Source of the DNA: Streptomyces sp. TRM68416
GTDB taxonomy: Bacteria > Actinomycetota > Actinomycetes > Streptomycetales > Streptomycetaceae
Direction of reading: 5' to 3'
Assembly (NCBI RefSeq): GCF_014596915.1
Contig: NZ_JACVWU010000017.1
Coordinates: 124,001 to 188,000 of the forward strand
Length of the DNA: 64,000 nucleotides
Below, piece by piece: positions 17,283 through 26,712 of this stretch (position 1 is its first letter; the number at the start of each line of letters is the position of its first letter). The position numbers and the translations under genes were made by a program. The notes under the pieces are model-generated. The model saw nothing but the letters and a program-made list of their open reading frames with translations. It was not told where the DNA came from and searched no databases.

Positions 17283-18131
17283 TCAGCCGCGCTCCGCGGC
17301 CTCGACGATGTTGGTCAGCAGCATGGCGCGGGTCATCGGCCCGACTCCGCCGACCGGCGGTGCGAGCGAGCCCGCGACCTGGCCGACGTCCGGGTGGACG
17401 TCGCCGAGGATGCCCTCGACGGTCCGGGTGATGCCCACGGACAGGACGGTGGCGCCCGGCTTGATCCAGTCGGGCTCGACCAGATGGGCCACGCCGGCCG
17501 CGGCCACCACCACGTCGGCGACGCGAGCGTGGGAGGCGGTGTCCTGGGTGGCCTCGTGGCACAGGGTCACCGTGGCGTGCTCGGTGCTGCGGGTCAGCAT
17601 CAGGCCGAGCGGGCGGCCCACGGTGAGCCCACAGCCGATGACGCAGAACTGCTGTCCGGTGATGGGCACGTGATGGCGCCGCAGCAGGTCGATGATGCCG
17701 CGCGGGGTGCAGGGCAGCGGCCCCGGCATGCCCAGCACGAGTCGGCCCAGGTTGACCGGGTGGAGCCCGTCGGCGTCCTTGGCCGGGTCGATGAGCTCCA
17801 GCACGGCGTGCATGTCGATGTGGGGCGGCAGCGGCAGCTGGACGATGAAACCGGTGCAGGCCGGGTCGGCGTTGAGCTTGAGCACGGCGGCCTCGACATC
17901 GGCCTGGGTCGCCGTGCCGGGCAGCTCCACCCGGATCGACGCGATGCCGACCTCGGCGCAGTCGCGGTGCTTGCCGCCGACGTAGGAGCGGCTGGCGGGG
18001 TCGTCGCCGACCAGGATGGTGGCAAGGCCGGGAGCGATGCCCCGGCTCTTGAGCAGCCTCACCCGCTCGGCGAGTTCACGTTTGGTCTCGGCTGCCGCGG
18101 CCTTCCCGTCCAGCAGCGTCGCGGTGGTCAT
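17283..18131 (-). CDS. folD: Methylene-THF dehydrogenase/cyclohydrolase FolD
   Basis: A 282-residue FolD, which interconverts 5,10-methylene-THF and 10-formyl-THF with NADP. The catalytic Lys is in SYVGGKHRDC (typical YxxxK), followed by QLPLPPHID, DGLHPVNLGRL and the Rossmann segment VIGCGLTVGRPLG, where most FolD proteins read GRSxxVGxP. It is the third gene of the minus-strand operon GcvT-like, PurU, FolD, with 27 bases to purU. Many genomes have a housekeeping folD elsewhere, so this copy is probably pathway-specific and oxidises one-carbon units from demethylation. Confidence 0.93.
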   Translation of the reverse strand: MTTATLLDGKAAAAETKRELAERVRLLKSRGIAPGLATILVGDDPASRSYVGGKHRDCAEVGIASIRVELPGTATQADVEAAVLKLNADPACTGFIVQLPLPPHIDMHAVLELIDPAKDADGLHPVNLGRLVLGMPGPLPCTPRGIIDLLRRHHVPITGQQFCVIGCGLTVGRPLGLMLTRSTEHATVTLCHEATQDTASHARVADVVVAAAGVAHLVEPDWIKPGATVLSVGITRTVEGILGDVHPDVGQVAGSLAPPVGGVGPMTRAMLLTNIVEAAERG

Positions 18132-18158
18132 GTCGTACGAGTCCTCTCGGTGCGGTCG

Positions 18159-19004
<846 letters not shown>

Positions 19005-19022
19005 GTCAGGATCTCCGTCGGG

Positions 19023-20144
19023 TCAGGCCCGCACGCGGGCGCGCTCGGGGTCGTACACGGGCGTGGGCCGGACCGTGGCGTCGGCCTTGGAGCCGTCGGC
19101 GGCGACGGCGGTCAGCGCGGTACCGGACTTCACGGCGTCGCGGTGCACCCGGGCCAGGCCGAGGGTGACTCCGTCGAGGGCGGGGGAGGGCACCGCCATC
19201 GTCACGTAGCCGATGTCCCGGCCGTCCAGCTCCAGCCGGGCGCCCTCGGCGGCCTCCGGCGCCGCGTCCACGACGACGCTGACGACCCGGCCGGTGACGG
19301 CGTCTTTCTTCGCCAGCAGTGCGTCCCGGCCCTGGAAGGGGCCCTTGTCGAAGTCGAGCGCCCAGCCCATCCGGCACTCGAACGGGGTGACCGTGTGGTC
19401 GTACTCCAGCTCACCCATGATCATCCCGGCCTCGGTGCGGCAGGTCAGCAGGGCGAGGGCACCGAAGGCCCTGATCCCGAGGTCGGCTCCGGCCTCGAAG
19501 ACCGCGTCCCACAGCTCCAGCGCGCGCTCCCGCGGGACCTGGATCTCGTAGCCGAGCTCGGCGGTGAACCCGAGCCGGCTGACCTGTGCGGGAACGCCCG
19601 CGACGAGGGCGTCGCGCAGGAAGGTGTAGTAGGGGAGCGCTGCGTTGGACACATCCACGTGGGTGAGGCGCTGCAGGACGTCGCGGCTGTGCGGGCCCTG
19701 CAGGGTCAGGACGGCGGACTCGTCGCGGCGTTCGGTGACCGTGGTCCCGGCGGGGGCGTGCGCGGCCAGCGACTGCTGGGTGGCCGGGTTGCCGCCGGTG
19801 ACGACGACGTGGTCGGGCGCGAGGACGGCCACGGTCACGTCGTCCAGCATCATCCCGTCGTCGTCGACCACGACCCCGTAGGCGATGCGTCCGGCGCCCA
19901 GCCCCTTGACGCTGCGCGAGAAGACGGCGTCGACGGCGGCGACCGCCGCCACGCCTTCGACATGCCACTTGTAGAGCATCGAGTACTCGGAGGCGCCGAC
20001 GGCGGTGCGGACCGCCTCGTACTCCTCGGCCGGATCACCGATGGCCAGCGGTACGGCGTTGCCGTAGACGTCGATCCACTCCTCGACCCGGTCCGCGTAA
20101 CGGGGAGCGAACGGGGTGGTGCTCAGTCCTTCGGGGACGGCCAT
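19023..20144 (-). CDS. GcvT-family THF-dependent methyl/methylene transferase
   Basis: A 373-residue aminomethyltransferase-fold protein. It has the folate-binding N-terminal domain (SEYSMLYKWHVEG, with the D-to-S change of non-glycine-cleavage members, and VDDDGMMLDDVTV), LTLQGPHSRDVLQ, and the C-terminal barrel domain (CRMGWALDFDKGPFQGRDAL). No GcvP, GcvH or sarcosine oxidase gene is nearby, so a free-standing N- or O-demethylase using THF, as in LigM/DesA/DmdA relatives, is likely. The ATG at 20144 has GGAG 5 bases upstream. It is the first gene of the C1 operon, driven by the operator-promoter at 20183-20211. Confidence 0.85.
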   Translation of the reverse strand: MAVPEGLSTTPFAPRYADRVEEWIDVYGNAVPLAIGDPAEEYEAVRTAVGASEYSMLYKWHVEGVAAVAAVDAVFSRSVKGLGAGRIAYGVVVDDDGMMLDDVTVAVLAPDHVVVTGGNPATQQSLAAHAPAGTTVTERRDESAVLTLQGPHSRDVLQRLTHVDVSNAALPYYTFLRDALVAGVPAQVSRLGFTAELGYEIQVPRERALELWDAVFEAGADLGIRAFGALALLTCRTEAGMIMGELEYDHTVTPFECRMGWALDFDKGPFQGRDALLAKKDAVTGRVVSVVVDAAPEAAEGARLELDGRDIGYVTMAVPSPALDGVTLGLARVHRDAVKSGTALTAVAADGSKADATVRPTPVYDPERARVRA

Positions 20145-20182
20145 GGGGACTCCAAGGGAGAGAGGTGACGTGCGCTGCAGCG

Positions 20183-20211
20183 AGAATCTATCCATCTGGA
20201 TAACTTGTCAA
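20183..20211 (-). promoter_or_regulatory. C1-operon promoter with TetR operator in the spacer, site C
   Basis: Read on the minus strand, TTGACA (20211-20206), a 17-base spacer and GATTCT (20188-20183). The spacer holds the inverted repeat whose plus-strand form is CTATCC-ATCT-GGATAA (20188-20203). It aligns closely with the promoter at 10749-10777. An extra GGATAG half-site at 20214 faces the TetR gene. Confidence 0.75.
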
Positions 20212-20266
20212 TGGGATAGATTGGCCTGTGCGGGGCGTGCAGGCAGAGGGAGGGCGAGCGACCGCC

Positions 20267-20875
20267 ATGGCGGAGACGGACTGCGAGGCCGACCAGGAGG
20301 CCCGGCCCGGTTACGGGGAAGGGCGGGAGGCGCTCCTGACGGCGGCCGTCAGGGTGGTGGCCCGGGGCGGTCTGCGCAAGCTGACCTACCGTGCCGTCGC
20401 CGCCGAAGCCGGTGTCACGCACGGGCTGGTCGCCCACCACTTCGGATCGCGTGACGCCCTGCTCGAAGAGGCGCTGCGGTGGTGTGTCACCCGCAGCATC
20501 GAGACGTCCTCGCTGGTGCCCGCCAGTGGAAGGCTGGAGGACTTCGCCGCGACCCTGGCCGACTTCATCGCGGCAGACCCGGACGTCCAGGCCTTCCAGT
20601 ACGAGCTGAAGCTCGAGTCCCGTCGGCGGCCGGAGCTGCGCCACCACGTGGACGTGCTCTACGACGCGTACCGCGACGCCGTCCGAGAGGCCCTGGCCTG
20701 CTTCGACGTGTCACAGGAGATGACGGAGATCGTCTTCGCGGCCCTGGACGGCCTGGTCTTCCACCAGGTCACGTCCGGCGCGCCGGACCGCACCAAGGAG
20801 AGCGTCGACGCCCTGCGCCGGCTCCTCGCGGCCCATCGCGCACAGGCGGCGGGCCGCGAGCAATTCGAGCCGTAG
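20267..20875 (+). CDS. TetR-family regulator (sister of the one at 10030)
   Basis: A 202-residue TetR repressor. Its helix-turn-helix (LTYRAVAAEAGVTHGLVAHHF) differs from that of the 10030 gene at only a few positions, and the ligand domain shares FQYELKLESRRRPELR. The ATG at 20267 gives the same N-terminal length as its sister; an in-frame GTG at 20228 would add 13 residues. It is divergent from the GcvT-PurU-FolD operon across the shared operator. The two regulators probably answer to related ligands at the same operator set. Confidence 0.92.
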   Translation: MAETDCEADQEARPGYGEGREALLTAAVRVVARGGLRKLTYRAVAAEAGVTHGLVAHHFGSRDALLEEALRWCVTRSIETSSLVPASGRLEDFAATLADFIAADPDVQAFQYELKLESRRRPELRHHVDVLYDAYRDAVREALACFDVSQEMTEIVFAALDGLVFHQVTSGAPDRTKESVDALRRLLAAHRAQAAGREQFEP

Positions 20876-20909
20876 TGCTCCCGGTGCTTTCGTCCGGGAC
20901 TGCTGCGGC

Positions 20910-21479
20910 TCAGGCCTTACGGCGGCCGCTGCGGCGCGGCGCCGGGGCGGCGCCGCCCAACAGGTCGCGGCGGCGCTCCTCGCCGTTCTCCTCCACCTGC
21001 AGCACCACCTGGCGCAGTCCTGCGGCGACAGTCCGGCAGTCCGCGTCGCTGAGCTGCCCGGTGACGAAGGCTTCCTCCTCGTTGAACGCCGGAAAGAGGC
21101 GCTGCATCAGCTCCTCCCCTTCGTCGGTCAGACTCAGGAGCACCAGCCTTCCGTCGGTGGGATGGTCCGCTCGCCGCACGAGTCCTCGGCGTTCCAGCGT
21201 CCGGGCAACCCCCGTGAGCGTGCCCTTGGAGATCCCGGCCTCCTCGGCAACGTGTCGCGTCTCCGACTCGCCCCAGATCCAGACGACCCAGAGCACCACG
21301 AAGGCGGTCCAGGTCAGGTCGACGCCGCGCAGCACGGAGTTCTCCAGGTGCTGCCGTACAGCCGAGGCGGCGCGATAGATGTTGGCGACAACGGCCATCT
21401 GGTCATGCCGGACGGGGATACCGCCGAGCCTGGCCGCCGCCAGTTTCTCGGCTTCGGCGATAGAACGATGGCCGGGCAC
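20910..21479 (-). CDS. MarR-family regulator
   Basis: A 189-residue winged-helix regulator. The recognition region reads SETRHVAEEAGISKGTLTGVARTLERRGLVRR, with the wing DGRLVLLSLTDEG, typical of MarR proteins that release DNA on binding phenolic or acidic ligands. The GTG at 21479 has AAGGAG 7 bases upstream; the in-frame ATG at 21510-21512 has no such site. The C-terminus is basic (RRRDLL...RRSGRRKA). An operator-like repeat at 21527-21540 lies just upstream and recurs at three other promoters of the catabolic locus. Confidence 0.92.
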   Translation of the reverse strand: MPGHRSIAEAEKLAAARLGGIPVRHDQMAVVANIYRAASAVRQHLENSVLRGVDLTWTAFVVLWVVWIWGESETRHVAEEAGISKGTLTGVARTLERRGLVRRADHPTDGRLVLLSLTDEGEELMQRLFPAFNEEEAFVTGQLSDADCRTVAAGLRQVVLQVEENGEERRRDLLGGAAPAPRRSGRRKA

Positions 21480-21526
21480 GAGCACGCTCCTTCGGGCCGC
21501 CTGCGCAGGCATGAGGCATGAGTATT

Positions 21527-21540
21527 GTTCGGAGCCAAAT
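21527..21540. promoter_or_regulatory. MarR-type operator, site 4 (autoregulatory)
   Basis: GTTCG-GAGC-CAAAT, 48 bp upstream of the MarR start. It is the most diverged of the four copies but keeps the GCCAAA half and the flanking TT. It supports autoregulation. Confidence 0.6.
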
Positions 21541-21738
21541 CATACGTGCCTCGTTGCCCTCGACCCCATGAGCGCGGCCCCTCCGGGCTCGGACGCTGCG
21601 CAGGCGCACCCCACGCGGACGACTTCGGTCGCCCGGCGCCGCCGAAGCGGCAGAGGACGGCGTACGCACGCCCGGCCCTCACGGGCCGCAGCAGCATGCG
21701 GGACGCGCGCTCGCGGTCCCCGGCACCAGGCCCGGCCG

Positions 21739-22386
21739 TCAGACGCGTCCGTCCAGTTCGAACCGTACGTCCACGACTCCCTCGACCGCGCGGGCCAGTC
21801 GCGCCGCGACCGGTACGAGGGAGGTGTCCCGGACGCGGCCGCCCAGCGTCACGACGCCGTCGTGGACCGAGACCCGGACGGCGGATTCCGGAGCCGGGAA
21901 GAGGTAGGCCACGACCTCCCGGCGGATCTCCTCGGCGATCTCCTCGTCCTTGCGCAGGAACACCTTCAGCAGGTCGGCGCGGCTGACCACGCCCTCCAGC
22001 CGGTCCGTGTCACCGACGACCGGCAGCCGCTTGACCCGGCTGCGGGCCATGATCCGGGCGGCCTGGGCGAGTGTGGCGTCCGCCCGGACGGTGACGGCGG
22101 GGGAGGTCATCAGCTCGCCGGCGGTGATCGAGCCGGCCTTGGCCAGGTCGGTCAGGCGGCGCAGCTGGGTGTACCGGTCGGGGTCGCTGTCCCGGAACTC
22201 CTCCTTGGGCAGCAGGTCGGCCTCGGAGACCACTCCGAGGACCCGACGGCCGCCGTCCACCACGGGCAGGGCGCTGACCTTGCGCTCCTGAAGGATGCGC
22301 ACCACGTCCTTGAAGGCGGTGTCGCGGCCGACGACCGCGACATCGCGGGTCATCACGTCGCTCACGACGTGCGGGGTTCCGTGCAC
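21739..22386 (-). CDS. CBS-pair plus BON domain protein
   Basis: A 215-residue cytoplasmic protein with two CBS motifs (residues ~8-60 and ~85-135; VSDVMTRDVAVVG and ITAGELMTSPAVTV) and a C-terminal BON-like domain (VSVHDGVVTLGGRV). CBS pairs bind adenine nucleotides and sense energy charge. The GTG at 22386 follows GAGGAG. It is close to the protein at 59351 and more distant from the one at 37603. The gene follows the cyclic-nucleotide-binding gene by 23 bases, and the same two protein types recur in the hydrogenase operon. Confidence 0.9.
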   Translation of the reverse strand: MHGTPHVVSDVMTRDVAVVGRDTAFKDVVRILQERKVSALPVVDGGRRVLGVVSEADLLPKEEFRDSDPDRYTQLRRLTDLAKAGSITAGELMTSPAVTVRADATLAQAARIMARSRVKRLPVVGDTDRLEGVVSRADLLKVFLRKDEEIAEEIRREVVAYLFPAPESAVRVSVHDGVVTLGGRVRDTSLVPVAARLARAVEGVVDVRFELDGRV

Positions 22387-22409
22387 GGTGACTCCTCGGG
22401 GCGTTTCGG

Positions 22410-22871
22410 TCAACGGGTGCCGCTGCCGTAGGGCGCGTACAGGTCCAGCAGCCGGGTACGGGCCGCCTGGAGCCGGTGGGCCACGACCTCGCCCACCCAG
22501 CGCGCCAGGGCGCGGCCGAACTCGGCGTCCTCCTGGCACAGCGCGCGCACGCGGTCGGCGTCGAACTCGTAGGCCCGCAGCGGTGTCGCGGCCTCGGCGC
22601 CCAGATGCCACACGTGCGGGGTGAACAGCCAGGACCAGCCGACCAGTTCGTTGTGGCCGAGGGAGTCGATGACGGCGGGCCGGCGGCCGGGCACGCGCAT
22701 GTCGAGGTCGACCGTGCCGGTGCGGATGATCCAGAAGCGGTCGGCGCGACCGCCCTCCTCGAACAGCCGCGTCCCGGCGGGGAACGACACCTCACGGGCG
22801 ATGTCCATCAGCCGCTGCCGGTCCTCGGCGGGCAGCGCCTTCGGCATGCTCGTCGTGACGGGAGCGTTCAT
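22410..22871 (-). CDS. Stand-alone cyclic-nucleotide-binding (Crp-type) domain protein
   Basis: A 153-residue protein formed by one cNMP-binding beta-barrel (FPAGTRLFEEGGRADRFWII, then LGHNELVGWSWLF) and a C-terminal helix. There is no helix-turn-helix, so it should not bind DNA by itself. It may sense a nucleotide and act on a partner. It is closely similar over its whole length to the protein at 62868, including the C-terminal AARTRLLDLY segment. It is coupled to the CBS-BON gene at 21739. Confidence 0.9.
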   Translation of the reverse strand: MNAPVTTSMPKALPAEDRQRLMDIAREVSFPAGTRLFEEGGRADRFWIIRTGTVDLDMRVPGRRPAVIDSLGHNELVGWSWLFTPHVWHLGAEAATPLRAYEFDADRVRALCQEDAEFGRALARWVGEVVAHRLQAARTRLLDLYAPYGSGTR

Positions 22872-22939
22872 GGCGGGCCTCCACTCAGGCGTACGGAGCT
22901 ACCACCTCCAGGGTGGGCGGGGGCCCGGGGCCGGACCAT

Positions 22940-22953
22940 GGGCCACCCGGCCC
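22940..22953. promoter_or_regulatory. DosR/OsdR-like box between CNB and carbamate-kinase genes
   Basis: GGGCC-ACCC-GGCCC, a 5-4-5 inverted repeat with the spacing of DosR boxes (GGGAC-N4-GTCCC). It lies between the divergent genes at 22871 and 23047. In such GC-rich DNA a single match is weak evidence; the recurrence at 25801, 26713 and 34763 strengthens it. Confidence 0.45.
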
Positions 22954-23046
22954 TGTGGAGCAGCCCTTCGGCACACAGTGCGCCGGGACCGTCCCGCGCT
23001 TCCATGGGCGCAGGAGAGCGTCGGGCCGCAGGAAGGCGGGAAGACC

Positions 23047-23814
23047 ATGCGCATCATCGTCAGTCTGGGCGGCAACGCCCTGCCACGCCGGGGGAGCTCC
23101 CTCAGAGTGGCGACCGCTCTCGCGCCCCTCGCCCACGAGCACGACCTCGTGATCACCCACGGCAACGGACCCCGGTCGGCCATGCCCACCCCGCCGGACC
23201 TGTGCTGCGCCCAGGCGCAGGGCGTGCACGGCACGCAGCTGGTCCGCGCGCTGCGGGACGTGCTGCCCGGACGCCGGGTCGTCTCCCTGCTCACCCACAC
23301 CCAAGTCGCCCCCGACGACCCCGCGTTCACCCGGCCCGCTGCCCGGCGCCGGCTGCCCGCGCCCGACCCCGAGCTGATCCTGGAGGTCGACACCGTCCGC
23401 GTCCTGCTCGACGTGGGCACCCTGGTCGTGTGCGGCGGCGGGGGAGGCATCCCCGTCGTGGCCGATCCGGTCACCGGGGCGCTGCACGGCGTGGACGCCG
23501 TCGTGGACAAGGACCTCGCCGCGGCCCGGCTCGCCGAGGACGTCAAGGCCGACTTCCTGCTGATCCTCACCGACGTGCCCAACGTCTACGCCGATCACGG
23601 CACCGCGCACCAACGGCCCGTCCTCGACGCCACCCCCTCGGAACTGCGCGCGGCCCACTACGCGGAGGACTCCATGGGCCCCAAGGCCGAGGCCGCCGCC
23701 CGCTTCGTCGAACACACCGGCGGCCTCGCCGCGATCGGTGCCCTGGACGCGGCCCACGAGATCGTCCACGGCCGCTCGGGCACGTTGGTCCGCCCGGACT
23801 TGGCGTTCTCCTGA
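23047..23814 (+). CDS. Short carbamate-kinase-like protein
   Basis: A 255-residue amino-acid-kinase-fold protein of the ArcC group, which makes ATP from carbamoyl phosphate. Family motifs are visible: VSLGGNALPRRG at the N-terminus, ITHGNGPR near residue 38, VCGGGGGIPVV near 138, DAVVDKDLAAARLA and LILTDVPNVY. Typical carbamate kinases are about 310 residues; the missing part is mainly in the lid region after the HGNGP motif. ATP production by substrate-level phosphorylation would suit the low-oxygen setting of the neighbours. Activity is uncertain because of the deletion. Confidence 0.75.
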   Translation: MRIIVSLGGNALPRRGSSLRVATALAPLAHEHDLVITHGNGPRSAMPTPPDLCCAQAQGVHGTQLVRALRDVLPGRRVVSLLTHTQVAPDDPAFTRPAARRRLPAPDPELILEVDTVRVLLDVGTLVVCGGGGGIPVVADPVTGALHGVDAVVDKDLAAARLAEDVKADFLLILTDVPNVYADHGTAHQRPVLDATPSELRAAHYAEDSMGPKAEAAARFVEHTGGLAAIGALDAAHEIVHGRSGTLVRPDLAFS

Positions 23815-23855
23815 GCGGTCGTTGCTGTGTCCGGCATCGGGTCCGGTGCGCCGCC

Positions 23856-23985
23856 ATGGCTGTCGTGCACGCCGGTGGCTCGGCCGTGATCGGTGCCCTG
23901 GACGCGGCCCGTGAGGATGCCCTGGACGCGGCCCATGAGGTCGTCCACGGTCGTACGGGCACCCTGGTCCGCCCGGACCCGGGAC
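23856..23985 (+). pseudogene. Decayed copy of the carbamate-kinase 3' end
   Basis: The translation IGALDAAREDALDAAHEVV and then HGRTGTLVRPD repeats the last 25 residues of the preceding gene, with an internal duplication of ALDAA. No upstream part of the gene is present. It is a local partial duplication between the carbamate-kinase-like gene and the convergent SulP gene. Confidence 0.75.
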
Positions 23986-24001
23986 CCCACCCGAGCAGCC
24001 G

Positions 24002-25714
24002 TCACCGCCCCCGGCACCACGTCCGGTACGCCGCCACCGCCGTCGGCAGGGTCGGGAAGATCAGGTGTCGGCCCACCGCTTCCGCCAGCCCGTAGGCCTC
24101 CAGGTCGTTCAGCAGGTCCTGCTTGACCCGGGCCAGGGCGAACACAATCCCGCGCCTCGCCAGCTCGCGGCGGACGTCGTCCACCGCGTCCAGCGCGGTG
24201 ATGTCGACCTCGACGTTGGCCTCGGTGTTCAGCACGAACCACCGCACCGGGCCGCTCTGCTCGTCGACGGCGGCAAGCGCCCGGCGGCGGAAGTCCTGGG
24301 CGTTGGCGAAGAACAGCGGGGAGTCGTAGCGGTAGACGAGGAGGCCCGGCACCGTGCGGGCCTGCGGGTAGTCGTCCACGTCGTGCATGCCGGCCACGCC
24401 GGGCACCAGGCCCTCGACGGCGTCGTGCGGGCGGGCCACCCGGCTGAGCAGCTCCGCCACCGACAGGCCCACGGCGACCAGCACCCCGTAGAGCAGGCCC
24501 AGGGTGAGGACACCGGCGAGGCAGCCCAGCGCCAGCAGGAGTTCGCGCCGCCGGAAGGAGGCCAGCCGGGCGAAGCCGGTCAGGTCGACCATGCGGACGG
24601 CCGCGTACACGACGAGCGCGCCCAGCACCGCCCAGGGCATCCGGGTCAGCAGCGGGCTGAGGAACAGCAGGACGGACAGCACCGCCGCGCCCGCCACCAG
24701 GGAGTACACCTGGCCGCGTGCGCCCGCCGAGGAGGCGAGCGCGGTACGGCTGGCGCTGCTGCTCACGGGGAAGCCGTGGAGGAGGCCGGCGCCCAGGTTG
24801 GCCGCGCCCAGGGCGAGGAACTCCTGGTCGGCGTCGAGGCCCCGGCCGTCGTCGCGACCGGCGAAGGCCCGCCCGGTCAGGACACAGTCCGTGTACGCGA
24901 CGAGCAGCACACCGAGCGCGGGCAGCACCAGGTAGGGCACCGCGGTCAGGTCGGGAGCGCCGAAGGCGGGCAGCCCCGCCGGGACCTCGCCGACCACCGC
25001 GATGCCGTGCCGCTCGTCCAGGCCGAAGGCCGCCACCGCGCCGGTGCCCAGCACCACGGCCAGCAACGGCCCCGGAACCGCCCGCGGCAGCCGCGCCACC
25101 GCGAACAGCAGCACCAGCGTTCCCGCCGAGAACAGCGTCGTCGCCGGGTGCGCGTCCGCCAGGTTCCCCGCGAACGACCACAGCCGGGGGAAGAACGCCG
25201 AGCCCGACGCGGCCACCCCCGTCAGCTTCGGCAGCTGGTCCACGATCATGATCGCCGCCACGCCCGCCAGATAGCCGATGAGCACCGGCCGGGACAGCAG
25301 ATCGGCGACGAATCCCAGGCGCAGCGCCCGGGCCGCCAGACACAGCAGGCCGACCGTCACCGCGAGGGTGGCGGCCAGCACGGCGTAGCGGCCCGGGTCC
25401 CCGGCGGCCAGCGGGGCCACGACCGCCGCCGTCATCAGCGCCGTCGTCGACTCCGGACCGACCGACAGCAGCCGGGAGGACCCCAGCAGCGCGTACAGCC
25501 CGAGCGCGGGCAGGATCGCCCACAGTCCGGCCACCGGGGACAGCCCGGCCACACCCGCGTACGCCATCACCTGCGGCACGAGGTACGCCGCGACCGTGAA
25601 CCCCGCCGGGACGTCGCCGCGCAGCCAGCCGCGGCGGTAGCCGCCGAGCGCGGCGAGCCCCGGCGCCAGGCGGCGCCACCCCCGGGGAACGTGCCCGCCC
25701 GAGCCGTGGTGCAT
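24002..25714 (-). CDS. SulP-family anion transporter with STAS domain
   Basis: A 570-residue inner-membrane transporter of sulfate, bicarbonate or related anions. The SulP signature is present (VAAYLVPQVMAYAGVAGLSP near residue 42), followed by about 10-12 membrane segments, the GFPVSSSASRTAL segment near 315, and a C-terminal STAS domain from ~440 (VYRYDSPLFFANAQDF, VLNTEANVEVDITALDAV). It shares the intergenic region 25715-25910 with a DoxX-like gene, and a DosR-like box at 25801. The substrate cannot be told from sequence; sulfate is possible given the TQO/DoxX relationship of the neighbour. Confidence 0.92.
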   Translation of the reverse strand: MHHGSGGHVPRGWRRLAPGLAALGGYRRGWLRGDVPAGFTVAAYLVPQVMAYAGVAGLSPVAGLWAILPALGLYALLGSSRLLSVGPESTTALMTAAVVAPLAAGDPGRYAVLAATLAVTVGLLCLAARALRLGFVADLLSRPVLIGYLAGVAAIMIVDQLPKLTGVAASGSAFFPRLWSFAGNLADAHPATTLFSAGTLVLLFAVARLPRAVPGPLLAVVLGTGAVAAFGLDERHGIAVVGEVPAGLPAFGAPDLTAVPYLVLPALGVLLVAYTDCVLTGRAFAGRDDGRGLDADQEFLALGAANLGAGLLHGFPVSSSASRTALASSAGARGQVYSLVAGAAVLSVLLFLSPLLTRMPWAVLGALVVYAAVRMVDLTGFARLASFRRRELLLALGCLAGVLTLGLLYGVLVAVGLSVAELLSRVARPHDAVEGLVPGVAGMHDVDDYPQARTVPGLLVYRYDSPLFFANAQDFRRRALAAVDEQSGPVRWFVLNTEANVEVDITALDAVDDVRRELARRGIVFALARVKQDLLNDLEAYGLAEAVGRHLIFPTLPTAVAAYRTWCRGR

Positions 25715-25800
25715 CGGTATTCCCTTCGCCGGCTGCCTGGCCGCCTTCAGGTTCCACCCCCGCGCCCGCCACCGGCGCGGTCCGACCGGACCCGCGGAAG

Positions 25801-25814
25801 GGGCCGTTCAGCCC
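25801..25814. promoter_or_regulatory. DosR/OsdR-like box, SulP/DoxX divergent region
   Basis: GGGCC-GTTC-AGCCC, with an extra G in front, lies 86 bp from the SulP start and 96 bp from the DoxX-like start. The form and spacing match the boxes at 22940, 26713 and 34763. Confidence 0.5.
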
Positions 25815-25910
25815 AACGGCGGCCGACCTTCGGCATCCGGCGGCCACCCCGCCGGCGCCACGAGAGTGGGCCATGTAAACACGACCGCATCCGCTGGAAG
25901 GGACACGACC

Positions 25911-26540
25911 ATGGCCGTGCACGAACACCCTCACCGGAGCCACGGGTTCCACCTGCCCTCGCTCCGCAGGAACCGTACGGCGTCCCCCACCGCCGCCACC
26001 GCGCAGGACACCGCCGTCACCGCCACCGCGGCCGGCTATGCACTGGCGTCGCTGCGGCTGCTGACCGGGTTCGTCTTCCTGTGGGCGTTCCTCGACAAGA
26101 CCTTCGGCTTCGGCTACGCCACCCAGTCCGGCAACGGCTGGATCGACGGCGGCTCGCCGACCGAGGGCTTCCTGAGCCGGGTGGCCGTCGGCCCGATGGA
26201 GTCCACCTTCCACGCGTGGGCCGGGGACGCCTGGGCGGACTGGCTGTTCATGCTGGGCCTGCTCGGCATCGGCCTCGCCCTCGTCGCGGGCGTCGGCCTG
26301 CGCCTGGCCGCCGTCGCCGGCACCGCCATGATGGCGCTGATGTGGATCGCCGAGTGGCCGCCGGCCAAGCACCTGTCGGACGGCTCGGCCAGCATGTCGA
26401 CCAACCCGTTCGCCGACTACCACCTGATCTACGCCGTCGTCCTGATCGCCCTCGCGGCCACCGGCGCCGGCGCCGTCTGGGGACTGGGCAAGGTCTGGGC
26501 CCGGCTCCCCTTCGTCAGCCGGAACCCCTGGCTGCGCTGA
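25911..26540 (+). CDS. DoxX-like membrane protein
   Basis: A 209-residue protein with a His-rich cytoplasmic N-terminus and about four membrane helices. LRLLTGFVFLWAFLDKTFG near residue 48 is typical of the DoxX/DoxD group, whose characterised members include the membrane subunit of thiosulfate:quinone oxidoreductase. The ATG at 25911 follows GGAAGGG, so the in-frame GTG at 25866 is not needed. Quinone-linked redox work at low oxygen is plausible; the substrate is unknown. Confidence 0.8.
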   Translation: MAVHEHPHRSHGFHLPSLRRNRTASPTAATAQDTAVTATAAGYALASLRLLTGFVFLWAFLDKTFGFGYATQSGNGWIDGGSPTEGFLSRVAVGPMESTFHAWAGDAWADWLFMLGLLGIGLALVAGVGLRLAAVAGTAMMALMWIAEWPPAKHLSDGSASMSTNPFADYHLIYAVVLIALAATGAGAVWGLGKVWARLPFVSRNPWLR

Positions 26541-26577
26541 CCGCTGACCGCGGGAGGCACGGCGGGCCCCACCGAGG

Positions 26578-26698
26578 GCCCGCCGCGCGCGGTGCGGGGG
26601 CGCATCGAGGCCCGTCGCGCACGGTTGCGGTGCGCATCGCGAGCCCGCCGCGCACGGTTGCAGGGCGCAGCGCGACCCCGCCGCGCGGTGCAGGGCCC
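26578..26698 (+). repeat. About 3.7 tandem copies of a 33-bp unit
   Basis: The unit begins GCCCGYCGCGCACGGTTGC and is repeated from 26578, 26610, 26643 and 26676, the last copy being cut short. It fills the 249-base gap between the DoxX-like and USP genes. No spacer structure is present, so it is not a CRISPR. Confidence 0.8.
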
Positions 26699-26712
26699 AT
26701 TGGTCCCGGCCG

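Noticed and set aside
22387..22611. N-terminal extension of the CBS-BON protein at 21739
   Set aside because: It overlaps the CNB gene in another frame, is Arg/Gly-rich and lacks similarity to the CBS-BON paralogues.
26578..26698. Possible CRISPR array
   Set aside because: The 33-bp units are directly adjacent, with no unique spacers and no cas genes.
26693..26707. GGGCCCATTGGTCCC as another DosR-like box
   Set aside because: The palindrome is good, but the half-sites are one base too far apart (5-5-5 instead of 5-4-5). The site at 26713 fits better.
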